Assembly: GCA_012271125.1 (NCBI GenBank) | Contig: JAAXHB010000148.1 | Coordinates: 1 to 7,333, forward strand | Direction: 5' to 3' | From: Actinomycetota bacterium | GTDB lineage: Bacteria > Actinomycetota > Acidimicrobiia > Acidimicrobiales > Aldehydirespiratoraceae | Length of the DNA: 7,333 bases | Shown here: positions 1-5,493 of the stretch, piece by piece | Position numbering within the stretch: the stretch's first letter is position 1 | Layout: the number at the start of each line of letters is the position of its first letter | Translations under genes and position numbers: made by a program | The notes under the pieces: model-generated | Databases searched by the model: none | Told to the model about the DNA's origin: nothing | The model's input: only the letters and a program-made list of their open reading frames with translations

Positions 1-381
1 GGCGATGCCGGAGTCGTCTAGGGCGGAGGTGTTTCGACCGACTAGGGCGGAGAGTTCGACGCGGGCGTTTTGGAGGTTGCCGGCGGTGGTGTGGGTGGGT
101 ACTTGAGTGGCGGTTTGGCGGAGTTGCTGACCCGCGGATGCGATGGTGACTGCTGCGGTGGTTGAGCGGAGTTTTTGGGCAGCAGCGATGGCTGCGGCGA
201 TTCCGGTAAGGGTGTAGATGGTGCCGGCGTTACGGGTGTTGCGGTATATGCGTTGCTCGAGTTTGGTCATGGCGTTGCCGAACAGGGCGACTGGGTGGAA
301 GTGGTTTGGGATGCGCGGCAGGAGTCGTTGCAGGAGTATGCCGGTTCCGACTGCGCCGGCTTGTTTAGCGAATCGAGACAT
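1..381 (-). CDS. cbiB: Adenosylcobinamide-phosphate synthase CbiB (5' part only)
   Basis: The N-terminal 127 codons of CbiB (called CobD in the aerobic-pathway nomenclature) are present; the rest runs off the left edge of the window. The family consists of integral membrane proteins that join adenosylcobyric acid to aminopropanol or its phosphate, giving adenosylcobinamide (phosphate). The visible marks are HPVALFG at residues 29-35 and LVGRNTSALDDSGIA at 113-127, which match the family's HPV(x)xxG and LVGRDTxxLDxxxIxRA blocks. Residues 53-82 are hydrophobic, as expected for a membrane segment. The ATG at 381 lies 20 bp after the cobS stop, with no clear Shine-Dalgarno between, so expression is probably coupled to the upstream cob genes. 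The residues just before HPV (PRIPNHF) are looser than the usual D-P-x-x-x-P-HPV. Identification rests on my reading of the family motifs and on the cob neighbours. Confidence 0.88.
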   Translation of the reverse strand, partial: MSRFAKQAGAVGTGILLQRLLPRIPNHFHPVALFGNAMTKLEQRIYRNTRNAGTIYTLTGIAAAIAAAQKLRSTTAAVTIASAGQQLRQTATQVPTHTTAGNLQNARVELSALVGRNTSALDDSGIA

Positions 382-401
382 GAGTTATCGGGGACGGGGC
401 A

Positions 402-1148
402 TTAGGTGACGAGGGCTAGCAGGGCGGCGGTTTCAGATGAGACGATGGTGGCACCGAGGATGTCACCGGTGAAACCACCGAGTCTGCGGTATGCGAACCA
501 GGCGATTAGGGCGGATGCGGTGACGGCGGCGGCGAGGGCGATTGCGCCGTTTAAGTCGGCGACAACTACGAGGGCAGCAGCGGGTGGGAGGAGCCACAGG
601 GCGAGCCACCAGGAAGCTGATGCGCTGAGGGATTTGGCGAGTCCGTGGGGGCGGACATAGTCGAGGCTTGCCATGATCAGGGTTGCGAGGATTCGGCTTA
701 GTGCCCAGATTGCGATGATGCTTACGGGGTTGATGGATGTTTGGGCGAAGATGGAGGCTCGTAGCAGTAGGACGGTGACGACTGCGGCGATGCCGAATGC
801 GCCGACTGCGGGCTCTGCCATTATTTCGAGACGCTGTGGTTGGGCTTTGTGGGCGGCAAGGCCGTCGGCGGTGTCGGCGGTGCCGTCGATGTGGAGTGCG
901 CCGGTGATGATTAGATCGGCTGCGATGACTGCGCTGCCGGCGATTGCGGCGGGCCATAGTTCGTGGGTGCCCCAGTGGATGGCGGCTAGTGCTGCGCCGA
1001 TGGTGGCACCGATGGGGGCGAACCACCAGATGGTGGCTGGGGTTGGGGGGCGTTCTTGGCCGAAGTTGCGTGAGCCGAAGATCGTGAGGAAGGTGAGGGC
1101 GTTAGCGGCGGGGGCGATGGGGTTACGCATTAGTGGGGGGTTACGCAT
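402..1148 (-). CDS. cobS: Adenosylcobinamide-GDP ribazoletransferase (cobalamin synthase) CobS
   Basis: CobS is a polytopic membrane enzyme that joins adenosylcobinamide-GDP to alpha-ribazole (or its phosphate), the last assembly step of cobalamin. The 248 aa product has the normal family length. Motifs in order are LHIDGTADTADGL (85-97), the metal-binding-type block, then VGAFG (115-119), YVRPHGL (164-170) and RRLGGFTGDILGA (221-233). Hydrophobic segments lie between them, roughly at 43-57, 67-84, 117-130, 142-160, 180-197 and 201-218. The start at 1148 overlaps the cobU stop by 8 bp (ATGCGTAA), which implies translational coupling. A second in-frame ATG at 1130 was created by an 18-bp tandem duplication, so the protein begins MRNPPLMRNP and either ATG could be used. 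The cbiB start follows 20 bp after the stop. Confidence 0.95.
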   Translation of the reverse strand: MRNPPLMRNPIAPAANALTFLTIFGSRNFGQERPPTPATIWWFAPIGATIGAALAAIHWGTHELWPAAIAGSAVIAADLIITGALHIDGTADTADGLAAHKAQPQRLEIMAEPAVGAFGIAAVVTVLLLRASIFAQTSINPVSIIAIWALSRILATLIMASLDYVRPHGLAKSLSASASWWLALWLLPPAAALVVVADLNGAIALAAAVTASALIAWFAYRRLGGFTGDILGATIVSSETAALLALVT

Positions 1149-1154
1149 TAGTGG
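1119..1154. repeat. Exact 18-bp tandem duplication at the cobU/cobS junction
   Basis: Positions 1119-1136 and 1137-1154 are identical 18-mers on the plus strand (GGGGTTACGCATTAGTGG). The unit contains the cobU stop and the cobS ATG. Its duplication adds six in-frame residues (MRNPPL) to the CobS N-terminus and gives two possible cobS starts, one overlapping the cobU stop and one 10 bp downstream of it. Confidence 0.95.
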
Positions 1155-1704
1155 CTGGCTGTGATGGCTTGATTTGGATGGGTTGGCCGGCGACGACTAG
1201 GAGGACGGTGGTGGCGATGGCAGCGACTTGCTGGTTGAGCCTGCCGAGGACGTCTATGAAGTCGCGACCGGCTTGGGTGACGGGATGGATGGACAAGCCG
1301 ACCTCTTCTGAGACGACATAGGTGGGGGCGGATCGTTCGGAGAGGGTGGCTAGTAGGTCGGCGTAGATGATGGGGTCTCCGGAGGTGTCGGCGAGGGCTG
1401 CTGAGGTGCCTGAGACAGAAACCCAGGTGCCTAGTGAGTCCACTAAGACAATGCCTGGGGTGTTGGCGAGGGTTTCGCACAGGTCCTTGGAGGTGAAGCA
1501 CTCGACGGTGTGCCAGCTTTCGCCGCGGCGGGCTTGGTGTGCGGCGACTCTTGCGTGAAAGTTTGGGTCGGCGTCATCGAGGGGGCAGGTGGCTATGTAG
1601 GTGAGCTGGTTGGAGTTGTCTGCGGTGGTGGCGACTTGTTCGGCTAGCTGCTCGGCGAGGGCGGATTTGCCTGAGCGAGCACCGCCGAGGATGAGGGTGA
1701 GCAT
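1141..1704 (-). CDS. cobU: Adenosylcobinamide kinase / adenosylcobinamide-phosphate guanylyltransferase CobU
   Basis: CobU (CobP in the aerobic nomenclature) phosphorylates adenosylcobinamide and transfers GMP from GTP to give adenosylcobinamide-GDP, the substrate of CobS. The 187 aa cytosolic protein has the usual length. The P-loop GGARSGKS is at residues 7-14. The block RVAAHQARRGESWHTVE (52-68) contains His56, which aligns by motif with the histidine that carries GMP in the Salmonella enzyme. VDSLGTWV is at 88-95, EEVGLSIHP at 133-141, and LNQQVA...VAGQPIQIK at 156-179. The start at 1704 lies 11 bp after the cbiZ stop, and no strong Shine-Dalgarno is visible. The stop overlaps the cobS start by 8 bp. 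All key residues are present, so the enzyme should be bifunctional. Confidence 0.95.
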   Translation of the reverse strand: MLTLILGGARSGKSALAEQLAEQVATTADNSNQLTYIATCPLDDADPNFHARVAAHQARRGESWHTVECFTSKDLCETLANTPGIVLVDSLGTWVSVSGTSAALADTSGDPIIYADLLATLSERSAPTYVVSEEVGLSIHPVTQAGRDFIDVLGRLNQQVAAIATTVLLVVAGQPIQIKPSQPATNA

Positions 1705-1715
1705 GCGCTGTGAGG

Positions 1716-2435
1716 TTATGTCTGGATGCCGGCGCTGACGGCGGCGTGGACGGCGTTGGCGATGCGGGCACCCCAGGGTGAGCGGGGTCCAGCGAACTCT
1801 TCTGTTGTGGTGGCTTGGGTGGGGTAGACGATTGCTATGGCGTCGGTGGGGGTGCCGGTTCCGTCTATTCCGGCTTCGATGAGGGCTTGGGTTTTGGCTT
1901 CGGTTGCGGTGATGACGGCGTTGACAAGCGCGGCTGGGGTTAGCTCAACGGGAAGCTGCACGATGATGTTTATTGTTCCCGGGTTGCCAGAGCGCGGACG
2001 CGGTAAAACATCCGTGACATCGCCGCCAAGGCGAGGTCCATCAACACTGCCAGAGCGCGGACGCGGTAAAACATCCGTGGTGGTTCCCCATAGGGAACCA
2101 CCCATCAGCAACGCTGCCCATGTGGGCGTCGTGACGCCGACGGTTGCGTCGACAATGGCGTCGTCATTAGAAACGCTTTGGCATTTGGTGACGTCTACAG
2201 CGGTGAACATGGTTGCGCCGGTGCCGGTGATGTTGTTAGCGGCGGCGATTTCGTCTGCGTGGGTGGTGAGGTCGGTTCGGGAGTAGTCGTGCGGGACTGA
2301 GACGTTCATCAGCCATTGGAGTTCACGCAAGCCTCCGCCAACGGGTGCTGAGGTGAGGGCTGTCATTGGGGTGTCCCATTGCCAGAGGAGTGCGCCGCGG
2401 TGATTGTCGCTGGGCTGAATGTGGAGCGGCTTCAT
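1716..2435 (-). CDS. cbiZ: Adenosylcobinamide amidohydrolase CbiZ, with an internal repeat insertion
   Basis: CbiZ removes the aminopropanol arm from salvaged adenosylcobinamide to give adenosylcobyric acid, which CbiB can rebuild. The enzyme is best known from archaea and some bacteria. In the 239 aa product the recognisable blocks are TSAPVGGGL (28-36), NVSVPHDYSRTD (44-55), TAVDV (78-82), ATVGVTTPTWAA (97-108), PGTINIIVQLPVELTPAALVNA (from 152), ATEAKTQALIEAGIDGTGTPTDA (from 177) and FAGPRSPWGARIANAVHAA (from 214). The reading starts at an ATG that forms an ATGA overlap with the cobC stop. Residues about 109-151, between the two conserved halves, look inserted. They hold two copies of TDVLPRPRSG and the hairpin-encoded GGSLWGTT, where relatives, as I remember them, have a short linker. 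The frame is kept, so the protein is probably functional. Confidence 0.9.
   Translation of the reverse strand: MKPLHIQPSDNHRGALLWQWDTPMTALTSAPVGGGLRELQWLMNVSVPHDYSRTDLTTHADEIAAANNITGTGATMFTAVDVTKCQSVSNDDAIVDATVGVTTPTWAALLMGGSLWGTTTDVLPRPRSGSVDGPRLGGDVTDVLPRPRSGNPGTINIIVQLPVELTPAALVNAVITATEAKTQALIEAGIDGTGTPTDAIAIVYPTQATTTEEFAGPRSPWGARIANAVHAAVSAGIQT
1985..2079. repeat. Two exact 32-bp direct repeats within cbiZ (63-bp period)
   Basis: Positions 1985-2016 and 2048-2079 are identical over 32 bp, beginning TGCCAGAGCGCGG and ending AACATCCGTG on the plus strand. The period is 63 bp, exactly 21 codons, so the frame is preserved and CbiZ gains two copies of the decapeptide TDVLPRPRSG. Each unit contains CGCGGACGCG, which can form a small stem. 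The second copy abuts the 2079-2102 hairpin. Together these look like a small dispersed repeat element tolerated in a surface loop. Confidence 0.93.
2079..2102. repeat. Perfect inverted repeat, 10-bp stem with a 4-nt loop, inside cbiZ
   Basis: GGTGGTTCCC (2079-2088) and GGGAACCACC (2093-2102) are exact reverse complements separated by CATA. The hairpin encodes the GGSLWGTT stretch of CbiZ and shares its first base with the end of the second 32-bp repeat. It has no U-tract and lies in the middle of a coding region, so a terminator role is unlikely. It reads better as part of an inserted palindromic element. Confidence 0.9.
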
Positions 2436-3421
2436 TGGAGGGTGTCTAATGCTGTAGAGAGACGCTCGAGTTGTTTGTTGTTACAGACGGCGACTCGGTA
2501 GGTGTCTTTGAGTCCGAAGTTGGTGCAGTCTCGCACGACGATTCCGTGTGGGATTAGGCGTTCACGTAGTCCGTGGTGGTGGGCGAGTATCCATGGGGCG
2601 TCTGCTGCGCTGACAGTGATGTTGTGGGTTTCGAAGGTGTTGACTAAGGCGCTGCGGGCGTGGGTGATTTGAGTATGCCAGGTTGGTAAGTCTGCTAGCT
2701 CTAGCAAGTCGGGCAGCATGGCGAGGGCGAGTGAGTTGACCGACCATTTGGGTTGGAGACGTGATAGTTCGTCGACGGCGTCGCTGATTACATAGCCGAG
2801 GCGGATGCCGGGACAGGCGAAGACTTTGGTGAGGGAGCCGACTGTTGCCAAGGATGGTCGGTGGGCGGTCCAGGTGCCGGTTGCGAGAGGGTAGAAGGCC
2901 TCGTCCCAGATGTCACATGTAAGGGAACTGTCGGCGAGGGTGCCGGTTGGGTTGTTTGGGTCGCTTCGCCAGATCGGCCCGTCGTTGTTGTCGTCGTTGT
3001 AGATGTTGTTGTCATTGTCATCATTGTCGTCGTTGTCGTCAGCTTCGGCGCTCGTGGCGTCGAAGCCATCGTTGGTAGTGATGCGTGGCAATAAGGCGAA
3101 GTCGGGCTCTGCATGAACACGTCCCCCGAATTTGGACGTCGCCAATGAAATGGCTTCGCTGCCTCCGTTGGTTAGCAGTAGGCGTTGATGGTCGACGCCG
3201 ATGGCGTCTGCCAAAAGTCGAGTTGCGGTGGCAGCGTCGGGGTAGTGGTGAAGAGACGTGAGGTGGCGTGATGCCAGGGTCTCGATGTTGAGAGCGAAAG
3301 GGTTGAGGCTCTGGGATAGGTCGAGGATCGAGGCGGGGTCGAGCCCGAGGGTTTGCGCGACCTTAGGGCCGTCGCCGCCATGATTTGAGGTGGCGTGATT
3401 TGAAGCGGGTGGGATGTCGAT
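2432..3421 (-). CDS. cobC: Threonine-phosphate decarboxylase-like PLP aminotransferase (CobC; CobD of Salmonella)
   Basis: This class I/II PLP enzyme decarboxylates L-threonine O-3-phosphate to (R)-1-amino-2-propanol phosphate, the linker used by CbiB. Coordinates give the maximal open frame after the groEL-type stop at 3424-3422 (329 codons). The frame holds NHGGD (13-17), LDLSQSLNPFA (about 33-43), LLTNGGSEA (82-90), SDPNNPTG (153-160), DEAF (173-176), SLTKVFACPGIRLGY with the PLP lysine at about 199, and a C-terminal VVRDCTNFGLKDTYRVAV block. The start is unresolved. No ATG, GTG or TTG precedes NHGGD in frame, and the first canonical candidate, TTG at 3214, would remove 69 residues including the conserved N-terminus. 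The first codon after the stop is ATC, a very rare start. An Asp/Asn-rich insertion lies at about residues 127-148. The stop overlaps the cbiZ start as ATGA. Confidence 0.8.
   Translation of the reverse strand: MDIPPASNHATSNHGGDGPKVAQTLGLDPASILDLSQSLNPFALNIETLASRHLTSLHHYPDAATATRLLADAIGVDHQRLLLTNGGSEAISLATSKFGGRVHAEPDFALLPRITTNDGFDATSAEADDNDDNDDNDNNIYNDDNNDGPIWRSDPNNPTGTLADSSLTCDIWDEAFYPLATGTWTAHRPSLATVGSLTKVFACPGIRLGYVISDAVDELSRLQPKWSVNSLALAMLPDLLELADLPTWHTQITHARSALVNTFETHNITVSAADAPWILAHHHGLRERLIPHGIVVRDCTNFGLKDTYRVAVCNNKQLERLSTALDTLQ
2981..3040. repeat. Trinucleotide microsatellite in cobC encoding an Asp/Asn tract
   Basis: The plus strand is an imperfect run of GTC, GTT and ATT triplets. 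On the coding strand this is GAC, AAC and AAT/GAT, giving DDNDDNDDNDNN followed by IYNDDNND. The tract lies just before the conserved WRSDPNNPTG block, where relatives have only a short loop. It keeps the frame and should form a charged, flexible surface insertion. Confidence 0.88.
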
Positions 3422-3456
3422 TTACATCATGCCGCCCATGCCGCCCATCGGATCGG
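3253..3456. repeat. Left copy (copy 1) of the 204-bp direct repeat flanking the restriction-modification island
   Basis: This stretch matches 5602-5805 at a constant offset of 2349 bp, with mismatches only at 3291/5640 (A/G), 3308/5657 (G/A) and 3418/5767 (C/T). It contains the last codons of groEL (DPMGGMGGMM and its stop) and the first roughly 56 codons of cobC. This copy is continuous with the full cobC. The match stops sharply at 3252/5601 on one side and at 3456/5805 on the other. A further five bases (3460-3464) agree by position and may be chance or weak continuation. Confidence 0.97.
3381..3410. repeat. Imperfect 15-bp tandem repeat at the cobC N-terminus
   Basis: TGATTTGAGGTGGCG (3381-3395) is followed by TGATTTGAAGCGGGT (3396-3410). 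On the coding strand this yields the pentapeptide series SNHAT-SNHGG. The same array is in the other 204-bp copy (5730-5759), so it predates the duplication. A related 14-mer, TGAGGTGGCGTGAT, occurs at 3386-3399 and again at 3259-3272, six bases inside the repeat boundary. Confidence 0.75.
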
Positions 3457-3499
3457 CACCGGGGCGATATGAGCAGCCTTGGTCTCGCTTACACCGCAT
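3422..3499 (-). other. Possible 25-codon leader reading frame ending in a copied GroEL tail
   Basis: Within the island end and copy 1, an ATG at 3499 opens a frame of 25 codons. Its last residues, DPMGGMGGMM and stop, are the duplicated GroEL tail; the first part comes from island DNA and is preceded by an AGG a few bases upstream. The frame ends directly ahead of the cobC reading frame. It may simply be a relic. If cobC is translated by re-initiation after a terminating ribosome, this frame would preserve the arrangement that groEL once provided. There is no direct evidence that it is translated. Confidence 0.3.
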
Positions 3500-3542
3500 A
3501 GCTACCTATACAGTTAATACCACTCACAACTTCAAACAACAT
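3457..3542. other. Short non-coding left flank of the island
   Basis: These 86 bases separate the methyltransferase stop from the 204-bp repeat. I see no hairpin with a U-tract, no transposon end and no gene apart from the possible 25-codon leader frame. With no visible terminator, transcripts from the island could read into cobC. Confidence 0.5.
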
Positions 3543-4790
3543 CTAACGTCGCTGGCAAACGACAATATATTCCTTGGTCATAGTTTTTGCTTTTGAGCCA
3601 CGCATATTTGTAGGGCTATTCACTGACGGCATTCTTTTGTTCGGGATGTTGCGTATGAAGGTCTCTGAGTGAATAAATCCGTGTCTTTGCCATTCATGAG
3701 CAACAAACTCATTAGTGGGCAAAACAATATTCTTCACCCTCCTGTTTCCCACAACATAGCAGACCACCGAACGATCAGCCATGTAGTTTGAAACTGTACT
3801 TATACTGGTGGACAGGTCATGGTAAAAGGCTTCAACTTGCTGTCCACGCTTTGCATCGATCTTTGAAATTTGCTTAACCGCTTTGCTAACTGGTGACAAA
3901 GGTAATGGCTGAGAGTATCTACATCCTCCCATAGCATTGCGATCGACAGATTGAGAATTTTCAAAACCAATCCAGTCTGCTGACAAACGCGAGAACTGCC
4001 CATAGGCGACAGTTGTTGAAGAATCGCCATAAGGTGGAGATGTGACTACTAAATCAAATTTCTTATCTTCTGCATCAAATTCTTCCTTAGAAGTATCAGA
4101 AGATGCTACACAAACCTTTGCCTTAGTTCGCGCTGTGATGTAATCAATCAATCCACACTTGTTCCGTAATACTTTTTGTCGCATCAAAGCTATAGCATCT
4201 GGTGAATGACGCTCAATGCTTGCAGGTGTCATACGAAAAAGCTTGAACTCTCCATTACGAGTTAGAGAACATTCTCTCACTACCTCTGAAAACGCTACCC
4301 AAAAAAAATTGCGGACTGCATCATCCTCTAAAGAAAGTATCCAATTTCTTATAATGGCCAGCTGAATGACTACATCATCTGAAAACCAATAGTCAAGATT
4401 TAAGACATCTGGAATAAGCTCAGCTGTTTGAGTTTTGGAGAACATGCCTCCATCTAGCTTAGCCATTGATTTGTCAATTGCTTCGAGGGAAATTGGAGCA
4501 GTCTTTGCACTCGAAATAAGACGAGCCAAAGGATTGATGTCAAACCCTGTACTATCCATCCCATACAAGCTTGCTTCTACAAGAGAGGTACCCGTACCGC
4601 AATACGGATCCAACAGACTTCCACCTAATATCCCATACATGGAAATGAGACGCCTTGCGATTTGTGGAATCATCATTGCTGGATAACTATGAAAGCAATG
4701 CGTAAACTCTTTTGTATTGCTTCCCTGAAAATCCCATGAACTACTCAACTTATCTTGCAAGTTTGCCATAAGTGCTTCATTTATACTCAT
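3543..4790 (-). CDS. Type II DNA methyltransferase, probably cytosine-N4, partner of the MvaI/BcnI-type endonuclease
   Basis: An amino-methyltransferase of 415 aa that should protect host DNA at the recognition site of the adjacent endonuclease. Motif I (AdoMet binding), LLDPYCGTGTS, is at about residues 59-69, preceded by the family-typical HSYPAMMIPQIARRLI block and followed by GFDINPLARL at 82-91. Motif IV, TSPPYG, is at about 250-255, followed by TTVAYGQFSRLSADWIGF. SPPY is commoner in N4-cytosine enzymes, and the MvaI and BcnI methyltransferases make N4-methylcytosine, so that product is inferred; N6-adenine is not excluded. The spacing of about 180 residues between motifs I and IV suggests the recognition region lies between them. 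I chose the ATG at 4790, which overlaps the endonuclease stop by 14 bp. A TTG at 4811 and an ATG at 4769 are alternatives, and no start has a strong Shine-Dalgarno. Confidence 0.88.
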   Translation of the reverse strand: MSINEALMANLQDKLSSSWDFQGSNTKEFTHCFHSYPAMMIPQIARRLISMYGILGGSLLDPYCGTGTSLVEASLYGMDSTGFDINPLARLISSAKTAPISLEAIDKSMAKLDGGMFSKTQTAELIPDVLNLDYWFSDDVVIQLAIIRNWILSLEDDAVRNFFWVAFSEVVRECSLTRNGEFKLFRMTPASIERHSPDAIALMRQKVLRNKCGLIDYITARTKAKVCVASSDTSKEEFDAEDKKFDLVVTSPPYGDSSTTVAYGQFSRLSADWIGFENSQSVDRNAMGGCRYSQPLPLSPVSKAVKQISKIDAKRGQQVEAFYHDLSTSISTVSNYMADRSVVCYVVGNRRVKNIVLPTNEFVAHEWQRHGFIHSETFIRNIPNKRMPSVNSPTNMRGSKAKTMTKEYIVVCQRR

Positions 4791-5493
4791 AGAAATTAAC
4801 TTTATCAGCAAAAAATAGGCTTAAATTATGAATATGCGTTCTGAATGCAGTACCACGATTGCGTACTGATTCCCTATCAATACATTTGTGCATTCTTATG
4901 TCCATGACTAGTTTATTGTTTTTGATTTGGTTAACCAAATTCTCAGTCATTGGGTTGAACCACAATTGTGCTTCGTTATAGTGAAACTCCTCTATACCAT
5001 TATTATTTAGTTGAGAGTCAGCAGTTACTAGTATTAGAGCCGGAAATTTTGCTCTGAAAACAGCGAGTATATGCTCTAGGGACCAGATTGCAAGAGCATC
5101 AATATCACCTTTGTATCTTAACAGCAAGTTCTCATCGGTGATATCTAACCATAAACCAATGTTATTGATTCGACAGTCTACCGTGCTCTTAAACCCCAGT
5201 CTGCCTTTGCGGTCACTATACCCGATTGACTTAATAATTTCAAGCGGATGTTTTTGCCAAACACCCCGGTTAAAGGTGAACAGCGTCATTAGGCTAGAAG
5301 ACTCACGACGATGTGACTTTAATTCGACTACACCAAAGTCTGGAAGCTGTACATTGTTTTCCTTTAGACCTAGGCGCGTTTCTAATGTCATCCCAACTCC
5401 GGTATTACCCTTCCTTAAAGTAGGTATCCATCCCGCTTTCTTTATCTCTAAAAGCTCATTTCTGATCTCTTCATATTCAGTCATAGCATTCAT
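4777..5493 (-). CDS. MvaI/BcnI-family type II restriction endonuclease
   Basis: A 238 aa protein, close to the length of MvaI and BcnI. These enzymes act as monomers and nick each strand of short pseudopalindromes (MvaI CCWGG, BcnI CCSGG). The N-terminal block LRKGNTGVGMTLETRLGLKE (26-45) followed by LPDFGVVELKSHR (50-62) is the family signature. Glu38, Asp52, Glu57 and Lys59 have the same spacing as the MvaI active-site residues as I recall them (E36, D50, E55, K57), so the PD-(D/E)XK centre looks intact. A CC-N-GG type target is therefore likely, but the central base cannot be read from sequence. The gene precedes and overlaps the methyltransferase. An ATG at 5484 is a possible alternative start, with a weak AAGAA a few bases before it. 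No controller protein gene is present. Confidence 0.88.
   Translation of the reverse strand: MNAMTEYEEIRNELLEIKKAGWIPTLRKGNTGVGMTLETRLGLKENNVQLPDFGVVELKSHRRESSSLMTLFTFNRGVWQKHPLEIIKSIGYSDRKGRLGFKSTVDCRINNIGLWLDITDENLLLRYKGDIDALAIWSLEHILAVFRAKFPALILVTADSQLNNNGIEEFHYNEAQLWFNPMTENLVNQIKNNKLVMDIRMHKCIDRESVRNRGTAFRTHIHNLSLFFADKVNFYEYK

Noticed and set aside
406..1164. Plus-strand open frames opposite cobS (406-660, 673-1164), and similar ones opposite cbiZ (1837-2286)
   Set aside because: They lie antisense to well-supported cob genes and have no recognisable domains.
2079..2102. Hairpin in cbiZ as a transcription terminator
   Set aside because: It has no U-tract and lies in the middle of a gene that continues in frame with conserved sequence on both sides.
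2432..3214. cobC beginning at the TTG at 3214
   Set aside because: This start would delete HGGD, LDLSQSLNP and neighbouring conserved residues that are clearly encoded upstream in the same frame.
1..3421. Cobalamin riboswitch controlling the cob operon
   Set aside because: The only region ahead of cobC is the duplicated groEL tail plus 86 bp of island, and it shows no B12-box-like sequence or room for the aptamer.
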